The notes beneath the pieces are model-generated. The model ran no database searches. It was not told the DNA's origin and saw only the letters and a list, made by a program, of their open reading frames with translations. Both the position numbers and the translations under genes were made by a program. Below, piece after piece: positions 7,845 to 17,073 of a stretch of DNA of 51,320 nt. Position 1 is the stretch's first letter. Every line of letters starts with the position of its first letter. Location of the stretch: assembly GCA_002684895.1 (NCBI GenBank), contig NYVZ01000004.1, forward strand, positions 20,164 to 71,483. Reading direction: 5' to 3'. The stretch is from Pelagibacteraceae bacterium. Lineage in GTDB: Bacteria > Pseudomonadota > Alphaproteobacteria > Pelagibacterales > Pelagibacteraceae.

Positions 7845-8230
7845 TGACTTACGACACGAATAATATTTTTGCAAAAATTTTACGAAAAGAAATTCCTTGT
7901 AATAAAGTTTATGAAAATGAACACGCATTGGCTTTTAATGATATTAACCCACAAGCAAAGGTACATATTTTAGTGATACCTAAAGGATCATATGTCGACG
8001 TTGATGACTTTTCAAGAAATGCCTCAAAAGATGAAATAGCTTCATTAATGCATGCAGTAGCTGAGGTTTGTAAGATCACTAAAGTTTCACTAACTGAAGG
8101 CGGCAATGGATTTAGATTAATTGCTAATACTGGATCTGATGGAAGTCAGGAAGTTCCACATTTTCATTATCATGTTATGGGAGGTGAGCCTATGGGTTTA
8201 CGTGGCCTACGAAAAGCTTCAAATGAATAA
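7844..8230 (+). CDS. hinT: HIT family nucleotide-binding protein (HinT-like)
   Basis: A 128-residue histidine-triad protein, likely a purine nucleoside phosphoramidase. The family features are NIFAKILRKEIPCNKVYE at the start, AFNDINPQAKVHILVIPK in the middle, and the triad HFHYHVMGG near the C-terminus. It directly follows hisE, an arrangement common in Alphaproteobacteria. The signal-peptide-bearing gene downstream starts 8 bases before this stop in another frame, so translation may be coupled. The physiological substrate cannot be told from sequence. Confidence 0.93.
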   Translation: MTYDTNNIFAKILRKEIPCNKVYENEHALAFNDINPQAKVHILVIPKGSYVDVDDFSRNASKDEIASLMHAVAEVCKITKVSLTEGGNGFRLIANTGSDGSQEVPHFHYHVMGGEPMGLRGLRKASNE

Positions 8231-9218
8231 AAGAAGTTTTCTAAAATTAATTTTTAGTACTACATCACTATTATTCTTTTCTACATTTTCATTATTTGCA
8301 AGCGGTCATAAAAGATCTGGCAAAGGCAGAGGTAGAGGTAGAAGTAAAAAAAACAAAGAGGGTCGTGGTAAACCTGAAAGAGAGGAGTTTATTGGAACAC
8401 CCTACCAAGGAAAGATGTATGATGCGCATGCTCATATTACCTCTAAGGTGAGTATTAAAACATATATAGAAGCTTATAAAAATTCTACTTTTGATAAAGC
8501 GGGTTTATTTACAAAAAGCATTAAATCTAAAAGTTTAGAAAAAATTAAAAATAAATTAGGTAAAAACTTTTTCTTTTTTGTTGATTTGCACAAAAGAGAA
8601 AAATCTAATTACCAGTTTGTGAAAAGTAGAGCCAAGTCATTGAATATGGCTAAACAAAAAAATCTTGTTCACGGAGTGGGTGAACTTTATTATAATTTAA
8701 GTTTTGCACCATTCGCACCACAAGGTATTAAAACAAATTACAAGTCAAAATCTGAAATAGGAATATTAGAGAAAGCTGCTGAATTAAAGCTTCCAGTTTT
8801 TATTCATGATGAAAAATTTTATGAGCATCAAGATTTATTAGATATTGTAAAAAAAATTCCTAATTTGAAGGTCGTGTTAGCACATTTGGGTTATATTAAA
8901 AGTCCAAGAAAAGTTGATAAATTACTTACCAATAACAAACAGATTTATACAGATTTATCTTTAGTAACTAATTCTAGATTTGGTCCATTTAAAAGAAAGG
9001 GTTTAATTATAAAAAGGGTCCCAAGTAAGAAATGGATTGAAATTTTAGAAAAACATGATGATAGAATATTGGTTGGGTCAGATATTGGAGCTGATGTGCA
9101 AAGGGTTAAAAGATTATCCAAAGTAGCAAATGATTATAGAATTTTACTTAGTCATTTAAAAAAGAGTAGTGCTGAAAAAATAGCTTACAAAAATTTTGAA
9201 AAATTATTCTCAATATAA
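8223..9218 (+). CDS. Exported amidohydrolase-fold (TIM-barrel) protein with RG-rich linker
   Basis: A 331-residue protein. The ATG at 8223 is preferred over an upstream in-frame ATG at 8121, because it begins a signal peptide: MNKRSFLKL, then about 17 hydrophobic residues ending LFASG. KRSFLK resembles a Lys-Arg variant of the Tat motif. Residues about 29-55 form a basic Gly/Arg/Lys-rich linker. From about 65 the amidohydrolase_2 barrel is visible: YDAHAH (D67, H69, H71), VHGVGE, PVFIHDEKF, VVLAHLG and VGSDIG. These match metal-ligand positions of metal-dependent hydrolases. The substrate is unknown. It overlaps hinT by 8 bases and the next GNAT gene by 1 base, suggesting one operon. Confidence 0.75.
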   Translation: MNKRSFLKLIFSTTSLLFFSTFSLFASGHKRSGKGRGRGRSKKNKEGRGKPEREEFIGTPYQGKMYDAHAHITSKVSIKTYIEAYKNSTFDKAGLFTKSIKSKSLEKIKNKLGKNFFFFVDLHKREKSNYQFVKSRAKSLNMAKQKNLVHGVGELYYNLSFAPFAPQGIKTNYKSKSEIGILEKAAELKLPVFIHDEKFYEHQDLLDIVKKIPNLKVVLAHLGYIKSPRKVDKLLTNNKQIYTDLSLVTNSRFGPFKRKGLIIKRVPSKKWIEILEKHDDRILVGSDIGADVQRVKRLSKVANDYRILLSHLKKSSAEKIAYKNFEKLFSI

Positions 9219-9715
9219 TGAACGTTCAAAGATATTTCCTAGACATGAATTCTAAAATAGATCTTCTGCCAGCTGAGTGTGGTATTGCAGGTCTTGTGAT
9301 TGAAGAGAGTGACAAATCAGATCCACAATATTGTAAGTTTCTTTACCAAAAAATTGGTGAGGATTTTCATTGGAAAGATAGGTTAGCGTGGTCGCTAGAG
9401 CAATGGGGCACCTACTTAAATCAAAAGAATTTGAAATTTTTCATAGCTAAAATTGGAAATGATGTTGTAGGATTTTACGAATATCTTCATCACGATGAAA
9501 AAAAAGAGGTAGAATTAACTTATATGGGAATTTTTAAAGAATATTTTGGAAAAAAATTAGGTGGATATTTATTAACACATGCTTTGAGATCTGGTTGGTC
9601 ACATCGGCCAAGCAGAATATGGGTTCATACTTGTACTCTTGATCATCCAAACGCTTTACGAAATTATATTGCGCGCGGAATGAGTATTTTTAAAAAAGAG
9701 AATGTTAATGTTTAA
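9218..9715 (+). CDS. GNAT family N-acetyltransferase
   Basis: The 165-residue protein has GNAT beta-strands 4 and 5 with the acetyl-CoA loop: VELTYMGIFKEYFGKKLGGYLLTHALR, where the Q/RxxGxG/A motif reads GKKLGGY. It then has RIWVHTCTLDHPNALRNYIARGM, typical of the family's C-terminal NPxAlxlYerxGF element, so the fold call is firm. The acceptor substrate cannot be inferred. Translation starts at an ATG overlapping the upstream TAA. The stop overlaps the convergent lolA by 4 bases. Confidence 0.82.
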   Translation: MNVQRYFLDMNSKIDLLPAECGIAGLVIEESDKSDPQYCKFLYQKIGEDFHWKDRLAWSLEQWGTYLNQKNLKFFIAKIGNDVVGFYEYLHHDEKKEVELTYMGIFKEYFGKKLGGYLLTHALRSGWSHRPSRIWVHTCTLDHPNALRNYIARGMSIFKKENVNV

Positions 9716-10278
9716 TTACTATAATTTGGTAAAATAAATTTCTCTTTTAATTCTGAGTTAATTACTGGATTTAAAATATTAAATATTACTGGTTCTTGAT
9801 TGTAACTTATGGTTTCCCAACCTTTTAGCATCTTATTTTTCTTTCCAAAAAAAATTTTTACATAGATTCTTTCATTTGCTCGAATTTCATAAAAATATTT
9901 ATTAGATGTTTCTTTGACATCAGATGAGTCAATTATTTTTAAATTTTCTAAAATTTTTTTCTTATTTAAAATTATATTAAAGGCGGAGTTTTTTATAGGA
10001 TATCTATAAGATCTTTTGAATTTATGCTTTATGATGTACAAACTTTTATTTGTAACTAATATCTCTTTACCATCTTCACTGTTATAAATACATTTTAATT
10101 TTCCTGGAAAAACTAATAAACATTTACCATTTTCATTTTGATTATTACTAATTTGTTCAAATTCAAAAGTAATATTATTTGTTTCATCTAATTTTTTAAT
10201 AATCTCATTAGTAATATTTGCTAATAAAGTGTTAGAATAGAATAAGAGAATAACAAAATTAATTAATAGTTTCATCAA
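9712..10278 (-). CDS. lolA: LolA-like outer-membrane lipoprotein carrier protein
   Basis: A 188-residue periplasmic protein with an N-terminal signal peptide (hydrophobic residues about 4-20, cleaved near LLANI). LolA receives lipoproteins from LolCDE and carries them to the outer membrane. The match rests on the beta-rich pattern NITFEFEQIS, GKCLLVFPGKLKCIY, LYIIKHKFKRSYRYPI and SELKEKFILP, and on its place directly after ftsK (4-base overlap), a common order in Alphaproteobacteria. It is divergent in sequence and shorter than E. coli LolA. An alternative is another member of the LolA/LolB fold family. Confidence 0.75.
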   Translation of the reverse strand: MMKLLINFVILLFYSNTLLANITNEIIKKLDETNNITFEFEQISNNQNENGKCLLVFPGKLKCIYNSEDGKEILVTNKSLYIIKHKFKRSYRYPIKNSAFNIILNKKKILENLKIIDSSDVKETSNKYFYEIRANERIYVKIFFGKKNKMLKGWETISYNQEPVIFNILNPVINSELKEKFILPNYSN

Positions 10279-12404
10279 GGGTAAATTTCTCTTTTACCCG
10301 TATGATTTGCTGGACTAATGATTTTTGCTTCTTCCATTTGATCAATTATTCTTGCAGCTCTATTATATCCTATTTGTAATTTTCTTTGTAAAAAGCTAGT
10401 TGAAGCTTTTCCCTCCGATTTAATTAAGTTCACTGCTTGATTAAATAACTCGTCTTTTTCTGACGTATTATGAATACCATTTGTATCAGTATCATTATCT
10501 TCAATTTTTGTAATATCATCAATATAAGTTGGTGAGCCTTGGGATCTCAAAAAGGTACTTACTTTTTCTATTTCCGAGTCAGAAACAAATGGACCATGTA
10601 TTCTAACCATCCTACTTGCTGATGACATAAATAACATATCACCTTTCCCAAGTAATTGTTCTGCACCCTGTTCACCTAAAATCGTTCGACTATCAATTTT
10701 AGATGTAACTTGAAATGAAATCCGAGTAGGAAAATTTGCTTTGATAGTTCCAGTTATAACATCAACACTAGGTCTTTGAGTTGCCATAACAATGTGGATT
10801 CCTGCCGCCCTAGCCATTTGTGCTAGTCTTTGAATATAGTTTTCAACTTGCTTACCGGATACCATCATTAGATCTGCCATTTCATCTACGACAACAACAA
10901 TATAGGGCATAACTTTTTTACCTTCTTTTTTAGCCTTTTCATTAAAGCCTGATATATTTCTCACACCTTCCTCTGTCATTTTTCTGTACCTTGTTTCCAT
11001 TTCATTAACAGTCCATTTAAGTGCAGAAGTTGCTTTCTTTGGTTCCGTAATTACCGGTGAAAGCAAATGTGGAATACCCTGATAAACAGATAACTCTAAC
11101 ATTTTGGGATCAATTAAAATTAATTTGCATGTTTCGGGCGTGTGCCTGTAAAGAACTGAAAGGATTAAAGTATTTATACATACTGACTTTCCGGATCCGG
11201 TTGTTCCAGCAATAAGTAGATGAGGCATGCTTACTAGGTCCCCTACAATCGGGTAGCCAGCAATAGTTTTTCCTAATGTAATTGGAATATTTATTTTTGT
11301 ATTTGCAAATTCACTACTTTCGATAATTTGTCTGTAATTAACAGGGTCAATTTCTTTATTCGGAATTTCAATACCAATTGTATTTTTTCCAGGAACAGGG
11401 GCAATTCTTGTAGAAATTGAACTAGTACTTCTAGCAATATCATCAGTGAGATTAATTATTTTAGATGTTTTGATACCAGCAGCAGGTTCAAATTCATATA
11501 ATGTTACCACAGGTCCAGGGCTTACTTTTTTAATTTTACCCATAATACCAAAGTCTAGAAGAGTGTTTTCAAGAAACTTAGAAAGTTCTTTATGATCATT
11601 TGTAAGAATATCGGAGTTTTTATTTGCTTTACTTTCATTTAAAAAATTAATTAATGGAAGTTTGTATTCACCAGGTTTAAAGTTCACACTATTTATATTA
11701 TTGAATGGAAAACTAGTTTGAGTTTCCATTGATCTAGGTTTAAAACTCTGATTTATTGTTGGAACGTGCTCATCCGGCTCCTGAATAGTAGCTTGATCGA
11801 TGGAACCAGCTTTTTTAAAAATTATTTTAATTATTTTAAAAGGTAAAATTAAAACAATAACAGCTCTTTTAAAAATTATTAACCATTGAGAGGCATTTAA
11901 ACCTAAACTTAATATGAAAAATATTGATGCTAGTACTAAAGAGGTATATGCAAATATATTATTATAATTATAAAATTCTAAAGGAATTAAACCTATTAAG
12001 TAGGCACCTAGAAAACCACTATTGCCGTTATCAGGTAACCAAAAATTTTGATTGAATAAAATTTTTAATCCAAAGGTAGATAGACAAAGGTAAAAAACAA
12101 TAAATAATAGTTTAATTGAAAAATTAGAAACTACTTTTTTTATAACTATCAACCAGCTCCAAATAAATAGATTTATAAAAATTAAAAAGCAAGGAAGACC
12201 AAAAGCTTGTAATAAAAAATCTGCGACATAAAAACTATAATTTATTAGAAAGACATCATCTGTTTTACCAGGAGTTATTAATGTCGCATTTTCTGGAGAA
12301 TATGTAACGATCGAGTAAAGATAAAATATAGAAAATGTAAGAATTATTAAACCTGATGTTTCTATAAGTCTAAGCTTTAAGAAATCTAGTATTTTTTGTA
12401 GCAT
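10275..12404 (-). CDS. ftsK: DNA translocase FtsK
   Basis: A membrane-anchored, septum-located DNA pump that clears chromosome termini and activates XerCD at dif. In order over 709 residues: an N-terminal domain with about four TM segments (about 15-190), a short linker of only about 55 residues, an alpha/beta motor with Walker A GTTGSGKS at 400-407 and Walker B VVVVDEMADLMM near 500, the motif MATQRPSVDVITG, and a C-terminal winged-helix gamma domain (about 650-709, SFLQRKLQIGYNRAARIIDQMEE) that reads polarity sequences. The linker is much shorter than in E. coli FtsK. The protein is complete. It is divergent from the UbiH-like gene and followed by lolA. Confidence 0.97.
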   Translation of the reverse strand: MLQKILDFLKLRLIETSGLIILTFSIFYLYSIVTYSPENATLITPGKTDDVFLINYSFYVADFLLQAFGLPCFLIFINLFIWSWLIVIKKVVSNFSIKLLFIVFYLCLSTFGLKILFNQNFWLPDNGNSGFLGAYLIGLIPLEFYNYNNIFAYTSLVLASIFFILSLGLNASQWLIIFKRAVIVLILPFKIIKIIFKKAGSIDQATIQEPDEHVPTINQSFKPRSMETQTSFPFNNINSVNFKPGEYKLPLINFLNESKANKNSDILTNDHKELSKFLENTLLDFGIMGKIKKVSPGPVVTLYEFEPAAGIKTSKIINLTDDIARSTSSISTRIAPVPGKNTIGIEIPNKEIDPVNYRQIIESSEFANTKINIPITLGKTIAGYPIVGDLVSMPHLLIAGTTGSGKSVCINTLILSVLYRHTPETCKLILIDPKMLELSVYQGIPHLLSPVITEPKKATSALKWTVNEMETRYRKMTEEGVRNISGFNEKAKKEGKKVMPYIVVVVDEMADLMMVSGKQVENYIQRLAQMARAAGIHIVMATQRPSVDVITGTIKANFPTRISFQVTSKIDSRTILGEQGAEQLLGKGDMLFMSSASRMVRIHGPFVSDSEIEKVSTFLRSQGSPTYIDDITKIEDNDTDTNGIHNTSEKDELFNQAVNLIKSEGKASTSFLQRKLQIGYNRAARIIDQMEEAKIISPANHTGKREIYP

Positions 12405-12465
12405 ATATCAAATTTTACGAATCAACCTTTGTTACTTTCTAACATTTTTTGTAAGATTGATAAAA

Positions 12466-13557
12466 ATGGATAAAAAAATAATTCAAAAAATTGGTATAAT
12501 TGGAGATGGTTTGACCGGAAAATTGGTTGCAATTGCCTTATTTAGACTAGGTTACCCAATAGAAATCGTTGGAAAAAAAGGTTCTAAGCGTTCAGCGTCC
12601 GCGGCTTCAATTTCGATATCCAATGATAGTTTCAATTTTTTAAAAGAACTTAAGATTTACAAATTAGAAAAAATTAGCAACCCGATTAATACAATTAAGC
12701 TTTATGAGAATAATAAGAATTATTTGGATCCTGATAGTATGTTTTTTAATAAAACTAAAAAAACACCACTAAGTTATATCGTTTTAAAGGATCAACTTAA
12801 TAAAGCTTTAGAACAGAATATTAAAATATTAAAGATTAAAAAGGTTTATGAAAATAAGTCTTATGCTTTAAATATCAATACTGTCGCAAACGATACTAAG
12901 TCAAAAAATATAAATTGGGATTATCAAGAAGATGCTTTTACATTCATCATAAAACATGAAAAAGTTTTGAATAATTGTTCAAGGCAATTTTTTCTACAAG
13001 ATGGACCTCTGGCTTTTTTACCAATATCATCAAATGAAACCTCTTTAGTTTGGTCTTTAGCAAAAAATTCTGAAGTTAGAAAATTGATTTCCGTAAAATC
13101 AAATTTAGAGAAATTTTTAAATAGCTCTTTTCAAATGTATAAAGATATTAAAATTAATTCTAAAATTGAAAATTTTCCATTAAGATTTAATTTTTTAACA
13201 TCAAATATAAAACCAAGAAAAATTATTATTGGTGATATTAGTCATCGTATTCATCCAATTGCAGGGCAAGGATGGAATATGACAGTCAGAGATATAAAAC
13301 ATTTATATGATCTTTATAAATCTAAAAAAAAATATGGTTATGATTATGGAGAATTATCATTATTAGAGCAATATGAAACAAAAGTTAAATATAATAATTT
13401 AATTTTTGCATCATCAATAGATCTTGTAAGGAGATTGTTTAAATTCAACAACAAAGAAATTTCAAATTTAAGAAAGAAAGGTTTTAGACAATTAGATAAG
13501 TTTCCCGAAATTAAAAGTGAAATTATAAAATTTGCCGATAGGGGTTTATCTTTCTAG
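12466..13557 (+). CDS. UbiH/Coq6-family FAD-dependent monooxygenase, shortened
   Basis: These flavoenzymes hydroxylate the ubiquinone ring. Over 363 residues from the ATG (a TTG three codons upstream is also open) the visible motifs are: GDGLTG dinucleotide fold near the N-terminus, QDGPLAFLPIS as in UbiH (GPLAxLP), and GDISHRIHPIAGQGWNMTVRD, matching the GDAAHxxHPxAGQGxNxGxxD FAD/ribityl motif. The middle GADGxxSxxR motif is not clean: the corresponding region reads NTVANDTKSKN. The protein is about 40 residues shorter than typical UbiH. It may be an active but divergent Ubi hydroxylase or a degenerating copy. It converges on the MGMT-like gene with a 12-base overlap. Confidence 0.78.
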   Translation: MDKKIIQKIGIIGDGLTGKLVAIALFRLGYPIEIVGKKGSKRSASAASISISNDSFNFLKELKIYKLEKISNPINTIKLYENNKNYLDPDSMFFNKTKKTPLSYIVLKDQLNKALEQNIKILKIKKVYENKSYALNINTVANDTKSKNINWDYQEDAFTFIIKHEKVLNNCSRQFFLQDGPLAFLPISSNETSLVWSLAKNSEVRKLISVKSNLEKFLNSSFQMYKDIKINSKIENFPLRFNFLTSNIKPRKIIIGDISHRIHPIAGQGWNMTVRDIKHLYDLYKSKKKYGYDYGELSLLEQYETKVKYNNLIFASSIDLVRRLFKFNNKEISNLRKKGFRQLDKFPEIKSEIIKFADRGLSF

Positions 13558-13812
13558 AGATAATAACCTTTTTTTTGTTTTGATACCTCCAGGACCAGAG
13601 TAACCACCCAATTTTCCATCAGATCGAATAACTCTGTGGCATGGTATTTTTATTGGATATGGATTTTTACCAACTGCGTTTGCTACAGCTCTTACAGCTT
13701 TTGGTTTGCCTATTGCTTTAGCTACCTCTAAATATGTTTTAGTTTTACCTTTTGGTATTTTGATTAAGTATTTCCATACTTTAATTTGAAGCGCTGTTCC
13801 TTTTAATTTCAT
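13546..13812 (-). CDS. ogt: Methylated-DNA--protein-cysteine methyltransferase, catalytic domain only
   Basis: An 88-residue protein equal to the C-terminal domain of Ogt/Ada/MGMT. It carries the DNA-binding helix-turn-helix (TYLEVAKAIGKPKAVRAVANAV, with the Arg finger) and the alkyl-acceptor motif IPCHRV with Cys58, then GKLGGYSGPGGIKTKKRLLSLE. Because Cys is present, it is not an alkyltransferase-like (ATL) protein, which has another residue there. The N-terminal RNase H-like domain is absent. There is no room upstream for it, since mnmE begins 18 bases before its ATG on the other strand. Predicted to repair O6-alkylguanine by suicidal transfer. Confidence 0.9.
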   Translation of the reverse strand: MKLKGTALQIKVWKYLIKIPKGKTKTYLEVAKAIGKPKAVRAVANAVGKNPYPIKIPCHRVIRSDGKLGGYSGPGGIKTKKRLLSLER

Positions 13813-13830
13813 ATTTGATATATTTTTAAC

Positions 13831-15168
13831 ATGAATTTCTATGCACTATCAACTCCACCAGGTATTTCTGGAATTGCTGTAATACGTATTTCTGGAAAAG
13901 AAGCATTGCAAATAGCCAATCAAATTACGAGAAAAGTTATTGATCAACCTAGATCCGCTTTATTACAATCTTTTTATGATCAAGAGGGTGATCTGATAGA
14001 TGAGGGTATTTTAATTTGGTATCCAGAAGGTCAGAGTTACACTGGAGATAATCTAATTGAAATTCATACTCATGGAAGCAAAGCGGTAATTAATAAATTA
14101 CTGAATGATTTAGAAGCGAGGAAAGATTGCAGATTAGCTGAACCTGGTGAATTCACAAAAACCGCTTATCAAAACAATAGAATTAATTTGTATGAAGCTG
14201 AGTCAATTGCCGATCTTCTACAAGCAGAAACTGAAGCACAAAGAATACAAGCATTAAGACTCAAAAACAGTAGTCCAAAGTTTTTAGTGTGGAGAGAAAC
14301 TATTTTAGATGTATTAAGCAAAACAGAAGCATCAATTGATTTCTCAGAAGAAGACTTGCCAGAAAGTATTAATCAAGACAACGAAAAAAAAATTAAGTTA
14401 ATTGTTGCAGATATCGATGAGATGTTAGATGAGTCAATGGGTGAGATAATAAGAGATGGTTACAAAATTGCTATTATAGGTCCACCAAATGCAGGTAAAT
14501 CAAGTTTCTTAAACTTACTTGTGAAAAGGCAGGCAGCAATAGTCTCGAGTATTAAAGGTACAACAAGGGATGTAATTGAAGTTAAATATAATATAAATAA
14601 TTATCCTGTTATTTTGACTGATACAGCAGGTATTAGAAATACTAAAAATAAAGTCGAAAAAACTGGCGTAGAATTGGCTTTAAATGCCAGTAAAGAGGCT
14701 AATTTAGATATTTTAATACTAGATGGAACTGAAAAGAAAATACCCAAAAATTTACAAAAATTAATCACAGATAAGACGGTAATTGTTTTAAATAAAAAAG
14801 ATAAAAAGAGCTTTAATTCAAAAAAAATTATTAAAGAATTAAAAGAGTATAAATTTAAGGATTTAATAGAGGTGTCTATTAAAGATAAAACTGGAATTAA
14901 TAAATTAAATTCCAAGCTTAAAAAATTTGTATCACAAATAGACTCCGTTCAATCAACAACTTTGATTTCTAGGGCAAGACACAGGTCATTATTAAAAAAA
15001 TGTTCTAATAGACTGCATGATTATCTTCAAATCACTAAATCAAATGAGGTAGAAAAAGCAGCTGAAGAATTAAGATTAGCATCGAATAACCTAGGTCACA
15101 TTGTAGGCTTTGTTGGAGTAGAAGAAATATTAGGTAGAATATTTACAGATTTTTGTATCGGAAAATAG
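13831..15168 (+). CDS. mnmE: tRNA uridine-5-carboxymethylaminomethyl(34) synthesis GTPase MnmE
   Basis: With MnmG it modifies wobble U34 of several tRNAs. The 445 residues include the N-terminal folate-binding domain (ALSTPPGISGIAVIRISG, then EIHTHGS, and GEFTKTAYQNNRINLYEAE), the helical domain, and the G domain with G1 GPPNAGKS (217-224), G2 GTTRD, G3 DTAGIR and G4 NKKD. The C-terminus is CIGK, retaining the catalytic Cys of the CxGK motif. It starts the mnmE-mnmG-rsmG-parA-parB run, but no promoter space exists upstream beyond the 18-base gap to the divergent ogt, so its promoter must lie within ogt or the 5' UTR is very short. Confidence 0.97.
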   Translation: MNFYALSTPPGISGIAVIRISGKEALQIANQITRKVIDQPRSALLQSFYDQEGDLIDEGILIWYPEGQSYTGDNLIEIHTHGSKAVINKLLNDLEARKDCRLAEPGEFTKTAYQNNRINLYEAESIADLLQAETEAQRIQALRLKNSSPKFLVWRETILDVLSKTEASIDFSEEDLPESINQDNEKKIKLIVADIDEMLDESMGEIIRDGYKIAIIGPPNAGKSSFLNLLVKRQAAIVSSIKGTTRDVIEVKYNINNYPVILTDTAGIRNTKNKVEKTGVELALNASKEANLDILILDGTEKKIPKNLQKLITDKTVIVLNKKDKKSFNSKKIIKELKEYKFKDLIEVSIKDKTGINKLNSKLKKFVSQIDSVQSTTLISRARHRSLLKKCSNRLHDYLQITKSNEVEKAAEELRLASNNLGHIVGFVGVEEILGRIFTDFCIGK

Positions 15169-15213
15169 CTAAATCTCTCTTGTAAAATTATCCCTCAGCT
15201 ATAAATTCAAGTA

Positions 15214-17073
15214 ATGGAAAGTTTTGATGTTGTCGTTATAGGCGCTGGTCACGCTGGATGTGAAGCTGCTGCAGCTTCGGCACGAATGAAAGTTAATACA
15301 GCTCTAGTTACAACAAATGAAAATTCAATTGGTGAAATGTCTTGCAACCCAGCCATAGGTGGTTTAGGCAAAGGTCATCTTGTTAGAGAAATTGACGCTT
15401 TTGATGGTGTCATGCCAAAAGTTGCAGATGCATCGGGAATTCAATTTAGATTATTAAACAGAAGTAGAGGTCCAGCAGTTAGAGGTCCAAGAACACAGTC
15501 AGACCGTAAACTTTATAAGAAATATATGAAAGAGTGTCTAATAAGTCATTGTAATCTAAGCATTTTTTATGATCCAGTAGTTAAATTCATTTTTAATGAG
15601 AATGAAATAATTGGCGTTGTCTTAAACTCTGGAAAAGAGCTTAGAGCGAAAAAAATTGTTTTAACTACAGGAACTTTCTTAAATGGCGTTATTCATATTG
15701 GAAGTGAAATGAAACCAGGTGGAAGACATGGTGAAGATCCAACCAAAGGGTTAAGTGAACAGTTAAAAAAATTTAATTTAAACATTGCTAGATTAAAAAC
15801 TGGCACACCTCCTCGACTTGATGGAAGAACTATAAATTTTGAAAATTTGGAAGAACAAAAAGCTGATGACAGTCCTTATTTTTTTTCTGTCGACACAAAA
15901 AAAATCAATGTGAAACAGGTCTCATGTTTTATGACTTATACAAATGATGAGGTTCATAAAATTATAGAAAAAAATTTAAATCGTTCTGCGATGTATAGTG
16001 GTAATATTAAAAGTGTTGGACCTAGATATTGTCCATCTATTGAAGATAAAATTGTAAAATTTAAAGATAAATCTAGACACCAAATTTTCTTAGAGCCAGA
16101 AGGACTCGATGATCATACTATTTATCCAAATGGCATTTCAACATCATTACCAGCCGATGCACAACAAGAAATATTGTTTAAAATCAATGGCTTATCTGAT
16201 GTTGAGATGATTAGACCTGGTTATGCAATTGAGTATGATTATGTTGATCCAAGGGAACTAAATGCTACTTTAGAATTAAAAAAAATCAAATCTTTGTTTT
16301 TAGCCGGCCAGATAAATGGAACTACTGGTTATGAAGAAGCAGCAGCGCAAGGTTTAATAGCAGGTATCAATGCAGCACTTCAAAGTCAAAATAAAGAGGT
16401 ATTTACCTTAGATAGATCACAGGCCTATATCGGAGTAATGATTGATGATCTTATCACAAAAGGTGTTGCTGAACCTTATCGTATGTTCACTTCTCGAGCA
16501 GAGTATAGATTAACCCTAAGGGCAGATAATGCTGATTTAAGATTATCATCACTTGCGAAAGATTTGGAAATATTAAGTGAATCAAGACTGAGAGATTTTG
16601 AAATTAAACTTAAAAATATTAATAATCTTAAAGTGCATTTGTCTTCCAGATCTATGACCCCTAATCAAGCATCGAAACATGGAATTAAAATCTCAAAGGA
16701 TGGAGTTAAACGAAACGGTTTGGAGTTATTGAAGTACAAAGACGTTAATTTTGAAAAATTAAAATCAATATTCGATTTAGATGATTTTGACAGCGATGTC
16801 ATTGAGCAAGTAGAGATAGATAATCACTATTCTGGTTATTATGCCAAGCAGGAAGATGATATCGAAGTTTTTAAAAAGGATGAAAATCTCAAAATACCTG
16901 AAAATATAGACTATTCTAAAATAAGCGGTTTATCGAACGAGATTAGGCAAAAACTAGAGCTCATTAGGCCTAAAACCTTCGGTCAGGCATCAAGAATAGA
17001 GGGTATTACTCCATCAGCTATAAATCTTCTTTTAACTTATTCTAAAAGGTATAATTTTAAGCATACAGCTTAA
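15214..17073 (+). CDS. mnmG: tRNA uridine-5-carboxymethylaminomethyl(34) synthesis enzyme MnmG (GidA)
   Basis: FAD-binding partner of MnmE. The 619-residue protein starts with the Rossmann motif DVVVIGAGHAGCEAAAASAR. It contains MSCNPAIGGLGKGHLVREID, RGPAVRGPRTQSDR and LKTGTPPRLDGRT, the GQINGTTGYEEAAAQGLIAGINAA block, and the C-terminal helical MnmE-binding domain (about 550-619), ending in SAINLLLTYSKRY. Length and motif order are complete. The 45 bases after mnmE show nothing notable. rsmG begins immediately after the stop. Confidence 0.97.
   Translation: MESFDVVVIGAGHAGCEAAAASARMKVNTALVTTNENSIGEMSCNPAIGGLGKGHLVREIDAFDGVMPKVADASGIQFRLLNRSRGPAVRGPRTQSDRKLYKKYMKECLISHCNLSIFYDPVVKFIFNENEIIGVVLNSGKELRAKKIVLTTGTFLNGVIHIGSEMKPGGRHGEDPTKGLSEQLKKFNLNIARLKTGTPPRLDGRTINFENLEEQKADDSPYFFSVDTKKINVKQVSCFMTYTNDEVHKIIEKNLNRSAMYSGNIKSVGPRYCPSIEDKIVKFKDKSRHQIFLEPEGLDDHTIYPNGISTSLPADAQQEILFKINGLSDVEMIRPGYAIEYDYVDPRELNATLELKKIKSLFLAGQINGTTGYEEAAAQGLIAGINAALQSQNKEVFTLDRSQAYIGVMIDDLITKGVAEPYRMFTSRAEYRLTLRADNADLRLSSLAKDLEILSESRLRDFEIKLKNINNLKVHLSSRSMTPNQASKHGIKISKDGVKRNGLELLKYKDVNFEKLKSIFDLDDFDSDVIEQVEIDNHYSGYYAKQEDDIEVFKKDENLKIPENIDYSKISGLSNEIRQKLELIRPKTFGQASRIEGITPSAINLLLTYSKRYNFKHTA

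Noticed and set aside
8121..8222. Upstream in-frame extension of the exported amidohydrolase-fold gene
   Set aside because: The extension overlaps hinT by over 100 bases in another frame and would bury the signal peptide; the ATG at 8223 gives a clean signal sequence.
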